Notes: generated by a model from the letters alone, not told the origin. Counted from the stretch's first letter, positions 25,882-34,985 are shown. The stretch: 64,000 nt of DNA from SAR202 cluster bacterium bin87 (GCA_002238825.1 MPNC01000001.1:434001-498000), one strand, 5' to 3'. A program made the numbers and translations.

Positions 25882-27012
25882 ATGCCGGGCACGCTGGCGT
25901 CTACTCCCCTGTCCGAAATCGAGATCCAGGCACGGCTGACCGGGCTCCTCAGTGACCTGGACATTTTTTCGCAACGCCAGATCGGATATCCCACGAACCA
26001 AACCTACGATTTTTCTTCCCTGTTGCCCTTCCTGGCATACTCCATCAACAACGTCGGCGATCCCTTTCACGCCAGCAACTACTGGAGCAACACGCACGCA
26101 TTCGAGCGGGAGGTTATCTCGCGTTTCGCAGACCTGATGCGCATTGACGCCGGAGATGCGTGGGGGTATGTAACTTCCGGGGGAACCGAGGGGAACATGT
26201 ACGGGCTGTACCTGGCCCGGGAGCTCTTCCCCAACGCCATGTTCTATTTCTCGGAGGAGACCCATTACAGCGTCCTGAAAAACGTTCGCGTGCTCAACGC
26301 CCGGCACATCATGATACGCCGGCAGGACAACGGTGAGATTGACTACGATGACCTCCGCGACATGATTCGGGTCAACCGAGACCTCCCGGTTGTGATCATG
26401 GCCAACGTGGGCACCACCATGCGCGGGGCCGTAGACGATATTCCCCGGCTTCGGGAAATCCTGACGGACCTGGCCATCACCAACTCGTACATTCACGCGG
26501 ACGCCGCCCTCAGCGGCATGATCCTGCCTTTCGTGAACGATCCGCAACCTTACGGATTCGATGCTGGCATTGACAGTGTGTCCGTGAGCGGCCACAAGAT
26601 GATCGGCGCGCCGTTGCCCTGTGGCGTGGTCCTGACCAGGCGGCCCTACGTGGAGCGGGTGGGCCGTGCTATCGAGTACGTCGGGGTCCAGGACACCACG
26701 CTGTCCGGCTCGCGGAGCGCGTTTGCGCCGCTGCTCCTCTGGCACGCCATGGCGCGGCTTGGAGACGCGGGATTTCGCCGGCTGGTGGCCGGAGCTCTGG
26801 AAACCGCCGAGTACGCCGTGGGCCAGTTCAACGAGCGGGGAATCCCGGCGTGGCGACACCGGAATTCGGTCACCGTGGTTTTCCCCAGGCCGGCGCCGGA
26901 AGTATTCCGCAAATGGCAGATGGCGCCCGAAGCCGAGATCACTCACGTCATTACCATGCCGCACGTGACCCACGAGATGATTGACGAACTCGTGGATGAT
27001 TGTGCCAGTTGA
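25882..27012 (+). CDS. PLP-dependent histidine decarboxylase-like protein (group II)
   Basis: A 376-residue enzyme strikingly similar to bacterial pyridoxal-type histidine decarboxylase. Shared motifs are DAWGYVTSGGTEGNMYG (95-108), THYSVLKNVR with the PLP-stacking His128, IHADAALSGMILPF with Asp207, and VSVSGHKMIGAP with the Schiff-base Lys239. The family removes CO2 from histidine or related amino acids. Whether histidine is the substrate here is open. It starts an apparent operon with an ACT protein, an HpaB-type monooxygenase and a MOSC protein. GGAGG precedes ATG. Confidence 0.88.
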   Translation: MPGTLASTPLSEIEIQARLTGLLSDLDIFSQRQIGYPTNQTYDFSSLLPFLAYSINNVGDPFHASNYWSNTHAFEREVISRFADLMRIDAGDAWGYVTSGGTEGNMYGLYLARELFPNAMFYFSEETHYSVLKNVRVLNARHIMIRRQDNGEIDYDDLRDMIRVNRDLPVVIMANVGTTMRGAVDDIPRLREILTDLAITNSYIHADAALSGMILPFVNDPQPYGFDAGIDSVSVSGHKMIGAPLPCGVVLTRRPYVERVGRAIEYVGVQDTTLSGSRSAFAPLLLWHAMARLGDAGFRRLVAGALETAEYAVGQFNERGIPAWRHRNSVTVVFPRPAPEVFRKWQMAPEAEITHVITMPHVTHEMIDELVDDCAS

Positions 27013-27025
27013 TGTGCGCTTTACC

Positions 27026-27436
27026 ATGAATCATTCCGGTCCGATCAACCGCATCGTCATCATGGCCGACAACGAAGTCGGAGTGATCGCGGACATCACG
27101 AGCGCGCTGGCCGCCGAACAGATCAACGTCGAATCTATCAACACTGAGACTGCCGGGAACCGCGGCACGGTGGTGTTGACCGTGGACAATTACGACCGGG
27201 CCCTGTATGTGCTGAACGGCGCGGGTTTCAAGGCGGTCGGAGATGATGCGCTGGTTATCCGGTTGCCGGACGAACCGGGCGCCCTGGCCGCCGCGGCCGA
27301 TCGCCTGAAGCAGGCCGGCGTCAACATCCAGAGCATGCACATCCTCAACCGTCGGGAGGGATACGCATTGATCGCGCTGACGGTCGATGATCGCCCGCGA
27401 GCAGTGGACGCCGTCGGTAGTGACGCGATCGTCTGA
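27026..27436 (+). CDS. double ACT-domain protein
   Basis: A 136-residue protein with two ACT modules. The first begins NRIVIMADNEVGVIADITSALA; the second begins with LPDEPGALAAAADRLKQAG and ends NRREGYALIALTVDD. ACT domains bind small ligands, most often amino acids, and control enzymes. It begins 13 bases after the decarboxylase stop, so it could sense the amino-acid substrate of that enzyme. The ATG at 27026 is preferred, but GTG at 27014 is possible. Confidence 0.82.
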   Translation: MNHSGPINRIVIMADNEVGVIADITSALAAEQINVESINTETAGNRGTVVLTVDNYDRALYVLNGAGFKAVGDDALVIRLPDEPGALAAAADRLKQAGVNIQSMHILNRREGYALIALTVDDRPRAVDAVGSDAIV

Positions 27437-27482
27437 CGCCCATTTCGCTGGATTTGATTGGACAGGAAACGGAGGAACGCCC

Positions 27483-28937
27483 ATGCCCGCGCGCACCGGC
27501 GCACAATACATCGACGGGATACGAGAGCGGGCCGCTGAGGTCTATATCGGCGGGCAGCGGGTCAAGGATGTGACGGCTCATCCCGCCTTTGCCGGCGGAC
27601 TGCGTACCGTGGCCGGACTCCTGGACATGCAGCACGATCCGGACGTGGGCGACGACATGGTCTACGCGTCGCCGTCCACCGGCGATCCGGTTGGCCTCTC
27701 CTTCATCATGCCCCGCGACCGGGCTGACCTGGAGCGGCGGCGCCAGATGATGTCCAACTGGGCGCTGGCGTCGTGCGGCATGATGGGCCGCACGCCCGAT
27801 TTTCTCAACGTGGCGGTGATGTCGATGGCGGCGGCGTCAGACTACTGCGGCCAGAACCGTCCCGAGTTCAAGCAGAACATCCTCGATTATTACGAGTACA
27901 TCCGCGAAAACGACATCGTAATGACCCACACCCTGGTCAATCTGCAGCGCAGCCGTGCCGTCGGCCAGACGCCCTTCGATGATCGCACCGAGGTGGCGTT
28001 GTCGGTCGTGCGGGAAACCGACGCCGGCATCGTAGTGCGCGGGGCCCGCGTGCTGGCGACGCTCGGGCCGCTGTCGGATGAGATCGCGGTTTATCCGGCG
28101 CGCACGCGACGCGTACCGACTGGGGAAGAGGGCAAATTCGCGTTCGGCTTTGCGATCCCCTGCGAAACTGCCGGCCTCAAATTCCAGTGCCGGGATACCG
28201 TGGATCTGGGCAGGTCCCACTTCGATCACCCGGCCGGCAGCCGGTTCGAGGAGATGGACGCCATCGTGTTCTTTGACGATGTGCTGGTTCCCTGGGATCG
28301 GGTGTTTCTGTATAACGACGTGGCCCTGTGCAACCAATGGGGAGAGCGCACCAACCGCAACGCGCACACCGGCCACCAGGTTGTCACCAAGAACGTGGTC
28401 AAATGCGAGTTCATGCTGGGCCTCGCCTCGCTGATGGTGGACACGCTGGGGTCCGGCGACCTGCCGCAGACCCAGCACCTGATCTCCGAGTTGATCGAGA
28501 ACCTGGAAATCACCAGGGCCCTGCTGGCGGCGTCCGAAGCGCAGGCTTCCACCGACGAGTGGGGGATCTTCTGTCCCGACTACCGCCCATTGCTGGTGGC
28601 GCGCAAGCAGATGATCACCATGTATCCCCGCATGGCGGAAATCCTGCATCTGCTCGGCTCCAGCAGCCTGATGGCGCTGCCTTCCGAGGCCGACCTCAAT
28701 GGTCCTCTGGCCGAGGACATTCTCCGCTATCTGGACACCGACACTGCCACGGCTGAAGAGCGGATCCGCCTGTTCCGGCTGGCGTGGGACGTGTCCTGCA
28801 GCGCGTTCGGCGGTCGTCAGACGCTGTACGAGCGCTATTTCGGCGGGGACGCGGCCCGCAACGCCGCGTTGCTGTACCAGATCTACGACCGCACCGACGC
28901 TCGCAACATGGTCGATGAGTTCCTGTCCCTGGAGTAG
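27483..28937 (+). CDS. HpaB-type (4-hydroxyphenylacetate 3-hydroxylase family) flavin-dependent protein
   Basis: A 484-residue acyl-CoA-dehydrogenase-fold flavoprotein of the HpaB/PvcC group. It starts ARTGAQYIDGIRERAAEVYIGG, a family signature, followed by HPAFAGG, MGRTPDFLN, THTLVNLQRSR and the FFDDVLVPWDRVF segment. Members use reduced FAD to hydroxylate phenols; a few relatives are dehydratases. The usual flavin reductase HpaC is not next to it. GGAGG precedes ATG. Its place after a decarboxylase/ACT pair suggests an aromatic or heterocyclic amine substrate, which is inference. Confidence 0.88.
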   Translation: MPARTGAQYIDGIRERAAEVYIGGQRVKDVTAHPAFAGGLRTVAGLLDMQHDPDVGDDMVYASPSTGDPVGLSFIMPRDRADLERRRQMMSNWALASCGMMGRTPDFLNVAVMSMAAASDYCGQNRPEFKQNILDYYEYIRENDIVMTHTLVNLQRSRAVGQTPFDDRTEVALSVVRETDAGIVVRGARVLATLGPLSDEIAVYPARTRRVPTGEEGKFAFGFAIPCETAGLKFQCRDTVDLGRSHFDHPAGSRFEEMDAIVFFDDVLVPWDRVFLYNDVALCNQWGERTNRNAHTGHQVVTKNVVKCEFMLGLASLMVDTLGSGDLPQTQHLISELIENLEITRALLAASEAQASTDEWGIFCPDYRPLLVARKQMITMYPRMAEILHLLGSSSLMALPSEADLNGPLAEDILRYLDTDTATAEERIRLFRLAWDVSCSAFGGRQTLYERYFGGDAARNAALLYQIYDRTDARNMVDEFLSLE

Positions 28938-28942
28938 CGCCT

Positions 28943-29707
28943 GTGATTACCGTTGCCGAAATCAACATCGCGCCGGTCAAGTCCATGGCGCTGGTGCCGC
29001 TGACCGAGACGAGGCTGGACCTCGGCGGCATCCTGGACGACCGCCGGTTCTACCTCGTGAACAGCCAGGGTCGTTTGCTCTCACGCCGAAACGTGGGCAA
29101 GCTTGCCCAGCTGGTGACTTCATGGGACCCGTCGTCCGAATTGTTGCGCATTGAGTTCCCCGACGGCAACGTATTGGAGGGAACACCGGAGCTGGATCGC
29201 CCGGTATGGACGATCATATGGGGTCGTCGCGTGCGCAGTCGCGCGTTGATGGGCGACTGGATGCCGGCCATCAGCGAGTTTTGCGGCCAGCCGGCCACGC
29301 TGATGATGTCCGACCTGCCCTGCCAGGTCTTCGACGAGTTCCCGGTGTCGGTCCTGTCCCGTGCGTCAGTGGAGCGATTGTCGAGCCAGATGGGCATGTC
29401 GGAGGACGAGTGCCTGGCGACTGACCGCTTCCGCCCGACCCTGCTGCTGGATGGGTGCGAGGAGCACGAGGAAGACGGCTGGATGAACCGGACCCTGTCC
29501 ATTGGCGATGCCCTGGTGCGTGTCCTGGCTCCGGACCCGCGCTGTGCGATCATCGACCAGGACCCGGTCACCGGCGAAACCGACACCGAAGCAGTGAAGT
29601 CGATCCTGGGTTACCGCCCCAACGCGCTGGCGGCGTACTTCGGCGTGTACGGCATCGTGGAGAAGCCGGGCGTCGTGCGCGTTGGTGATAGAGTAGAAGT
29701 GGGCTGA
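28943..29707 (+). CDS. MOSC domain protein (YcbX/mARC-like)
   Basis: A 254-residue protein with the N-terminal MOSC beta-barrel (VAEINIAPVKSM, DRRFYLVNSQG) and the MOSC core. The core has DRFRPTLLLDG and the molybdenum-ligating cysteine motif PDPRCAIIDQDPVTGE. mARC/YcbX enzymes reduce N-hydroxylated compounds with a molybdopterin cofactor. A GTG start lies 5 bases after the HpaB-type gene, implying co-transcription. A MOSC reductase following an oxygenase could reverse or detoxify an N-oxygenated product, but this is speculation. Confidence 0.88.
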   Translation: MITVAEINIAPVKSMALVPLTETRLDLGGILDDRRFYLVNSQGRLLSRRNVGKLAQLVTSWDPSSELLRIEFPDGNVLEGTPELDRPVWTIIWGRRVRSRALMGDWMPAISEFCGQPATLMMSDLPCQVFDEFPVSVLSRASVERLSSQMGMSEDECLATDRFRPTLLLDGCEEHEEDGWMNRTLSIGDALVRVLAPDPRCAIIDQDPVTGETDTEAVKSILGYRPNALAAYFGVYGIVEKPGVVRVGDRVEVG

Positions 29708-29749
29708 CTGCGCTGGGATAGAGCCGCGCAACGGACTGGAGGCAGAACA

Positions 29750-30064
29750 ATGTCCGACACGATATTGATGACGGAATCAGTTCAAGTCATTCACAGCGAT
29801 GAATTTGGTAAGTCCGATTACATCATCAATCTGACCCTGAACTATTATCAGGAAGCGGGGCAGTGGATAGGTTTCTGCGAAGAGTTGGGCACTTCCGCTT
29901 TCGCAGATGACTTGGAACAGACGCAGGCCGAGCTGCGGGAGGCCGTAGAGTTGCAGTTGAATGGCGTGGAGCGGATTACGGACGTGCGGGATTATCTCGT
30001 CGACAATGAGGTAGTCATTCAGCCGGTCAGACTATCCCGACAAGCTGGTTTCGCTATTGTATGA
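29750..30064 (+). CDS. hicB: HicB-family antitoxin
   Basis: A 104-residue protein with the HicB partial RNase H-like fold: a beta-strand start (YIINLTLNYYQEAGQWIGFCEELG) followed by the conserved Ala-rich turn and helix TSAFADDLEQTQAELREAVELQLNGV. There is no obvious C-terminal DNA-binding domain of normal size. The start has a GGAGG site. It overlaps the toxin gene by ATGA. Antitoxin-first order is one of the two known arrangements. Base composition is less GC-rich than neighbouring genes, consistent with transfer. Confidence 0.82.
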   Translation: MSDTILMTESVQVIHSDEFGKSDYIINLTLNYYQEAGQWIGFCEELGTSAFADDLEQTQAELREAVELQLNGVERITDVRDYLVDNEVVIQPVRLSRQAGFAIV

Positions 30065-30309
30065 ATATCTCCGGGCGTTATCTCATGCGCCTCTTGGAAC
30101 TCGACGGTTGGATCAGAGATCGCCGGGCCAACCACGGGATATTGTTCTATAAGGAATTTCCTGGAGAAAAACGGCCTAGGTTCACCGTCATACCGGACAA
30201 GTCAACGCCGTTGCCCGATACCATGTTGGGACGCATTCTTAGCGTGAAGCAAACCGGCATCGGTCGGGCTGGATTGCAACGCCTTATTGACCTGGAACGA
30301 GAGGGCTAA
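30061..30309 (+). CDS. hicA: HicA-family mRNA interferase toxin
   Basis: An 82-residue dsRBD-like toxin. It starts NISGRYLMRLLELDGWIRD, keeps the catalytic His in RANHGILFY, and has the ending TMLGRILSVKQTGIGRAG like the HicA LRxILRxAGI motif. Family toxins cleave mRNA independently of the ribosome. It is coupled to the antitoxin through ATGA. The EFPGEKRPRF insertion makes it slightly longer than the minimal HicA. Confidence 0.8.
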   Translation: MNISGRYLMRLLELDGWIRDRRANHGILFYKEFPGEKRPRFTVIPDKSTPLPDTMLGRILSVKQTGIGRAGLQRLIDLEREG

Positions 30310-30320
30310 TGAGTGAGTTC

Positions 30321-30348
30321 AGGGGCGCTGCCATGATGCAGCGGCCCT
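30321..30348. terminator. hairpin between hicA and the aminotransferase gene
   Basis: The 10-nt arms 30322-30331 and 30338-30347, plus an outer A-T pair, form a stem with one G-G mismatch and a 6-nt loop. It lies between two convergent genes and probably ends transcription in both directions, though no long T-run follows. Confidence 0.45.
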
Positions 30349-30382
30349 GTCTCAAGAGAATTTGCGCGCGTGGCTTACGCGG

Positions 30383-31723
30383 TCAGTGCTGCACCATTCC
30401 CTCTTCCATCAAGGCGGCGATGGCGCCGTCGAACGCCTCGATGGTGAAGTCGATGTCGACCTCGGTATGGGTGCCCGATAGCACGCCGCTGGTGCGCGAC
30501 ATCAGGTCCACGCCACGCACCTGCAGAGCCTGGCGCAGGCTGCGCTGGATCTGGGCCGGCTGGTTCTTCAGTTGGGATGCGTCCAGGCCGTCAATGCTGC
30601 GGGCGCCGAAGAACAGGTGGAAGGTTGAGGCTTCGCCGTAGACCGTTGCGTTGACCTCGCGCCGGTCCACCACCTCGCGAAGGCCCACCCGGAGACGCTC
30701 GGCCATGACGTCGGCCTGGGCGTTGTACTCGCCGGTGGCAACCAGGCGCAGGGCGGCGTTGCCGGACGCGGCAGCGTAGGGATTGGCGTTGAAGGTGCCG
30801 CCATGGAGGACCCGCTCGTACCGGTCGTGGTGGCTGTCGCCGGTCTGGTGCATGACGGCCATCACCTCATCGCGTCCGCCCACCGCGCCGCCGGGCAAAC
30901 CACCGGTGACGATCTTGGCCATGGTGCAGAGGTCGGGATCGACTCCCAGCCGTTCCTGCGCTCCCCCGGGCGCCCACCGGAACCCGGTGATCACTTCGTC
31001 CAGGATCATCACTGCGCCGTGCTCGCGGGTCAGGCGGCGCACGCCGTCCAGGAACCCGTCGGGCAGGGGCACCGTGCCATAGGACGCGCCCGACGCCTCG
31101 GTGATGACGCCGGCGATATTGTCGTCGCTGTTCAGCGCGTTCTCCAGCGCGGCGAGATCCGTGGGCAGCACTATGATCGAGTCGATCGCTCCCTGGGGAA
31201 TTCCAATAGAGGCTGGAACGTCGAAGGGCGGCAGGTTGCCGGGCATTACATAATCGTGCCAGCCGTGATAGTGGGACTCCCAGCGGATGATCTTTTCTTT
31301 GCCGGTGTAGGCGCGGGCGACGCGCATGGCCAGCATGGTCGCTTCCGCCCCCGATCCCACGAAGCGCACCTTGTCGACACAGGGCATCAGGGTGCAGACG
31401 CGTTCGCCCCATTCCAGCATGGACTCGGTGGGCGCGCCGAAGTGCGAGCCGTCGGCCAGGACGCCGGAGAGCGCAGCAACCACCTCGGGATGGGCGTGGC
31501 CCAACAACAGCGACGCGGATCCCATGCCGTAGTCCACGTACTCGTTCCCGTCAATGTCCCACTTGCGGGGACCGCTGCCGCGCGCAATCACCACCGGGAA
31601 CGGGTCGGAGGTATAGCCGTCGTGCCCCGCGCTGCCCGAGGGGAACCGGGCCTGGTAGCTCGGTTGCAGTTCCCGCGACCGGGGGTTCATGCGAATGTAC
31701 TGTTCCTGGATGGTCTCAGCCAT
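30383..31723 (-). CDS. class III aminotransferase, glutamate-1-semialdehyde aminomutase-like
   Basis: A 446-residue PLP enzyme of the class III family. It has the DYGMGSASLLLGHAHPEV start region, RFVGSGAEATMLAMRVARA phosphate-binding segment, LILDEV-type MILDEVITGFR with the Asp that contacts the pyridine nitrogen, and MAKIVTGGLPGGAVGG with the Schiff-base Lys. The overall pattern resembles glutamate-1-semialdehyde 2,1-aminomutase, but such relatives often act on other amino compounds, and no haem genes are near. AGGAG precedes ATG. Upstream on the same strand lie an esterase and a flavin oxidoreductase. Confidence 0.9.
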   Translation of the reverse strand: MAETIQEQYIRMNPRSRELQPSYQARFPSGSAGHDGYTSDPFPVVIARGSGPRKWDIDGNEYVDYGMGSASLLLGHAHPEVVAALSGVLADGSHFGAPTESMLEWGERVCTLMPCVDKVRFVGSGAEATMLAMRVARAYTGKEKIIRWESHYHGWHDYVMPGNLPPFDVPASIGIPQGAIDSIIVLPTDLAALENALNSDDNIAGVITEASGASYGTVPLPDGFLDGVRRLTREHGAVMILDEVITGFRWAPGGAQERLGVDPDLCTMAKIVTGGLPGGAVGGRDEVMAVMHQTGDSHHDRYERVLHGGTFNANPYAAASGNAALRLVATGEYNAQADVMAERLRVGLREVVDRREVNATVYGEASTFHLFFGARSIDGLDASQLKNQPAQIQRSLRQALQVRGVDLMSRTSGVLSGTHTEVDIDFTIEAFDGAIAALMEEGMVQH

Positions 31724-31752
31724 GATGGTAACTCCTGTTACAGTGTCGCGGG

Positions 31753-33717
31753 TTAGTTGTCTGCGGCGACTAGGGCGTCAGGTTGCCCCAGCGCCGCGCC
31801 GAAAACGTGGGACAACTGGGCGCTGGCTGCGTTCACTGCCTGCCTTCCCTTGTCGATGACATGGGGCAGGCCGAAGAACCCGTGGATTACGCCGTCGTAC
31901 CGGATGAGCGTGGTTTCGACGCCGGCGTCTTCCAGGGCGCTGGCGTAGGCCTCTCCCTCGTCGCGCAGCGGGTCAAACTCCGCCGTGATCACCAGGGCGG
32001 GAGGCAGGTCAGACGACAGCCGGGCCCTTCCGGGAGACGCGAAGATGTTGTAACCGGACAGGTCGGTGTTGTCGATGTAGTGGTCCCAGAACCAGCGCAT
32101 GCTCGCGGTCTCAAGGAACATGCCCTGGCCGTTGACGTTGTAGGAGCGCGTATCGTAGGCGTAGTCGGTGGCCGGATAGACCAGCAACTGGAACGCCAAC
32201 GGCTGGGGAAAGTCGTCCTGCGCCAGGGCCACTGCCGCGGCGAGGTTGCCGCCGGCGCTGTCGCCTCCAACCGCGATCAGGTCGGCCCGGCTGCCCAGTG
32301 CATCGGCGTTGTGCATGGCCCACATGGTGGCGGAGAGACAGTCCTCGAACGGAGTGGGGAACTTGTACTCAGGAGCGAGACGGTAGTCCACTGAGATTAC
32401 TACGCAGTTGCCGCCCACGCAGAGATCGCGGGCGGTGGCGTCGGCGGTTTCAACGTTGCCGATGACCCACCCGCCACCGTGGAACCAGACCAGGGTCCCC
32501 CACGGACCGTCGGTGGCCGGCGTGTAGATGCGGACCGGCACGGCTCCCGGTTCCTTTCCGTGTTCGTTCCTGATTACGTGATCCTCGACCTTGCCAACGG
32601 CGGGGCCTTCGGGCCGGGGACGGCTGTTCATGATCTCACGGCACTCGTTCACGTCCATTTCCTGGAAGGGCTTGATGCCCATGGAGTCGAAGAGTTCCAG
32701 GACGTGAGCGGCCTGGGGGTCGAGCAGTTTGCGCATGGCCGACGGGTCGCCCTCGTGGCGGCGGTGATATTCCTCGGTCATGTCGTCGACGGCGCCGCGC
32801 AGGAACCGGCAGGCGTCATCCATCGCCTCGCGGGCGGTGTCCATGATGCTGGCCATGCTGAAGAAACCGTGGATCATCCCGTCGTAGCGGTTGATCTCGG
32901 CCGGCACGCCCAACTCGTTGAGCAATCGGCCGTAGGCCTCGCCTTCGTCGCGCAGGGGATCGTACTCAGCGGTGATGATCAGCGCGGGGGCCAATTCGTC
33001 GATGTCGTCGAAATCGGCGCTGAGCTGAAGCGGGGCGGCCAGCGGGTCTTCCGCCTGCGATGGATCGGCCAGGTACTGGTCCCAGAACCAGATCATCCCT
33101 TCGCGCTCCAGGCTGTAACCGGTGCCGTTGTCGATGTATGAGCCGGTGTCGAACTTGTAGTCGGTTACCGGGTAGACCAGGAGCTGTTGGCTGACGCGGA
33201 AGTCTCCCGTCTCGGCGGCCTTGATATTAACCGCCGTCGCCAGGTTGCCGCCGGCGCTGTCTCCGCCAACCGCGACTACTCCGGGCACTCCACCGAGTTC
33301 ACCGGCGTGGTCGCTGGCCCAAACGGTCGCGTAATAGCAATCGTCGAAGGGTTCGGGGAACTTGGCCTCCGGAGCAAGACGGTAGTCCACGGACACGACC
33401 ACGCACCGGGAGCCCGCGCAGAGTTGGCGAGCCGTGCCGTCCGCAGAGTCCAGGTTGCCTACCACCCAGCCGCCGCCGTGATACCAAACGAGAATCGGGA
33501 ACGGTCCGTCGCCCTCGGGCGTGTAGATCCGTACCGGCACGTCTCCGGCGGGCCCGGGGACGCTTCGGTCCTGAACTTTGCCCACTTCGGGGCCAGCGCC
33601 CCGGGTGCGCTTGGCCGCGTTGATTCGCGCCTCTTGGGGTGTGACGGTGTGGTTGGGCGGCAAGCCCAGAGCGCGGGTCGCTTCAATAACCTCTTGCGCT
33701 TGCGGATGCAGTGGCAT
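31753..33717 (-). CDS. fused tandem HSL-type alpha/beta hydrolase (two esterase domains)
   Basis: A 654-residue polypeptide containing two complete hormone-sensitive-lipase-type esterase domains. Domain 1 (about 1-310) has WYHGGGWVVGNL, GGDSAGGNLATAV, the Asp in TAEYDPLRDEGEA and His in GMIHGFFSM. Domain 2 (about 335-645) repeats it with WFHGGGWVIGNV, GGDSAGGNLAAAV, TAEFDPLRDEGEA and GVIHGFFGL. Both triads look intact. Members of this family are normally about 310 residues, so this is a duplication and in-frame fusion. The start is chosen for the GGAGG site. It may cleave small acyl esters. Confidence 0.9.
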   Translation of the reverse strand: MPLHPQAQEVIEATRALGLPPNHTVTPQEARINAAKRTRGAGPEVGKVQDRSVPGPAGDVPVRIYTPEGDGPFPILVWYHGGGWVVGNLDSADGTARQLCAGSRCVVVSVDYRLAPEAKFPEPFDDCYYATVWASDHAGELGGVPGVVAVGGDSAGGNLATAVNIKAAETGDFRVSQQLLVYPVTDYKFDTGSYIDNGTGYSLEREGMIWFWDQYLADPSQAEDPLAAPLQLSADFDDIDELAPALIITAEYDPLRDEGEAYGRLLNELGVPAEINRYDGMIHGFFSMASIMDTAREAMDDACRFLRGAVDDMTEEYHRRHEGDPSAMRKLLDPQAAHVLELFDSMGIKPFQEMDVNECREIMNSRPRPEGPAVGKVEDHVIRNEHGKEPGAVPVRIYTPATDGPWGTLVWFHGGGWVIGNVETADATARDLCVGGNCVVISVDYRLAPEYKFPTPFEDCLSATMWAMHNADALGSRADLIAVGGDSAGGNLAAAVALAQDDFPQPLAFQLLVYPATDYAYDTRSYNVNGQGMFLETASMRWFWDHYIDNTDLSGYNIFASPGRARLSSDLPPALVITAEFDPLRDEGEAYASALEDAGVETTLIRYDGVIHGFFGLPHVIDKGRQAVNAASAQLSHVFGAALGQPDALVAADN

Positions 33718-33812
33718 GTTCGGCCTCCACCGGGGTCGGTCTACTATAGTTAGAGCCGCCGGGGCGCGCTTTTGAGCGTGAACCGGCGGCCCGATTGACT
33801 CTTGATCGTGGG

Positions 33813-34985
33813 CTACGCGCTCCGGTTGGCGTAGTCCTCGCGCGCCCGATCCAGCGCTCGGGACCGGCCGGCCATCAGCTGCTCGTTGCGTTCGTAGGCC
33901 CATTGGTTGGACGCGATTGTCGCTTCGGCCGAGCCCTGGAAGTGCGGCATCACATGGCGTGCCATCAACTCGTAGCTGTGGAGCATGTGCTCCCTGGCGG
34001 CCCAGTCCACGGTCTGCACCATGAACGATCCGAAACCGCCGCTGCGTTCTTCGAGCCGTTTGATCCCTTCGATGCAGTCGTCGGGCGTGCCGATGATCCA
34101 GGCGCCGCGTTCGGCCAGCACGTCAATTATTTTGTCGGGTGGGCCGTCGACCACTGCCGGCCGCCCCATGGTGTGCTCGAAGTATTCGCGCTGATACCTG
34201 CCGGCGCCGACCCTCGCCTGCTCAAAGGCATCCTTGCGCGTGTCGGCCAGGTGAACCGGCAAGACCAGCCGCCAGTCGAAACGGTCGACGGTCTGGTTGT
34301 GCTCAGCGGCGGATTCTTCGCAGATGTCCCACAGTTCGCTCAGCTCGATCCCTTGTGGTGCGGCAGGATCCCGCGGTGTCGTGATCGTCAGCACCGACGC
34401 CCCGTGTTTGCCGGCAAGGGCCACGCCGGATGGGGTCTGCACCGACGCCACCGAAATGGGCATGTGCGGGGTCTGGTAGGGCCGCAACTGCAGCATGGCT
34501 TCGTTCAGCTCGAACCAGTCGCTCTTGTGGGTGATCGGTTCCTTTTCGGTGAACAGCCGCATGATGACGCCCAGGGCCTCGTCCATGCGCAGGCGCTGCT
34601 TGGTGGGGTCGATGCCCATCATGTAGGCGTCGCCTGGCAAGGCTCCGGGACCCACCCCCAGCATCACTCGTCCCCGAGTCATGTGGTCGAGTTGGGTCAT
34701 CCAGTTGGCGACCATGAACGGATGGTGATACGGAAGGCTTACCACGCCCGTCCCCAGCTTGATGTGCTTGGTGCGGTCGGCGGCGACTCCGATGAAGATC
34801 TCCGGCGAGGAAATGATCTCCCAACCGGCGCTGTGGTGCTCGCCAATCCAGGCCTCATCAAATCCCAGGTAATCGAGCCACTGCACCAACTCCATGTCGC
34901 GTTCCAGCGCCAGGGTCGGATTCTCGCCGGCGCGGTGAAATGGGCCCATAAAGATGCCAAACTTCATGCGGTCGGGTAATGCCAT
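33813..34985 (-). CDS. LLM-class (luciferase-like) flavin-dependent monooxygenase
   Basis: A 390-residue bacterial-luciferase-family protein. It begins MKFGIFMGPFH and has DEAWIGEHH, IKLGTGVVSLPYHHPFMVA, RGRVMLGVGPGALPGD and the C-terminal AWIIGTPDDCIEGI typical of FMN-dependent members. They use FMNH2 supplied by a reductase to oxidise organic substrates; many copies are typical of SAR202-type Chloroflexota. A GGAGG site fixes the start at 34985, 34 codons inside the open frame. It precedes the esterase and aminotransferase genes on the same strand, perhaps one catabolic set. Confidence 0.92.
   Translation of the reverse strand: MALPDRMKFGIFMGPFHRAGENPTLALERDMELVQWLDYLGFDEAWIGEHHSAGWEIISSPEIFIGVAADRTKHIKLGTGVVSLPYHHPFMVANWMTQLDHMTRGRVMLGVGPGALPGDAYMMGIDPTKQRLRMDEALGVIMRLFTEKEPITHKSDWFELNEAMLQLRPYQTPHMPISVASVQTPSGVALAGKHGASVLTITTPRDPAAPQGIELSELWDICEESAAEHNQTVDRFDWRLVLPVHLADTRKDAFEQARVGAGRYQREYFEHTMGRPAVVDGPPDKIIDVLAERGAWIIGTPDDCIEGIKRLEERSGGFGSFMVQTVDWAAREHMLHSYELMARHVMPHFQGSAEATIASNQWAYERNEQLMAGRSRALDRAREDYANRSA

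Noticed and set aside
25438-27027. 529-codon open frame on the minus strand
   Set aside because: It is antisense to the histidine-decarboxylase-like gene and part of the hydrolase, with no recognisable protein features.
31753-33717. Two separate esterase genes
   Set aside because: The frame is open throughout and the linker has no stop, ribosome site or plausible start before domain 2, so it is read as a fusion.
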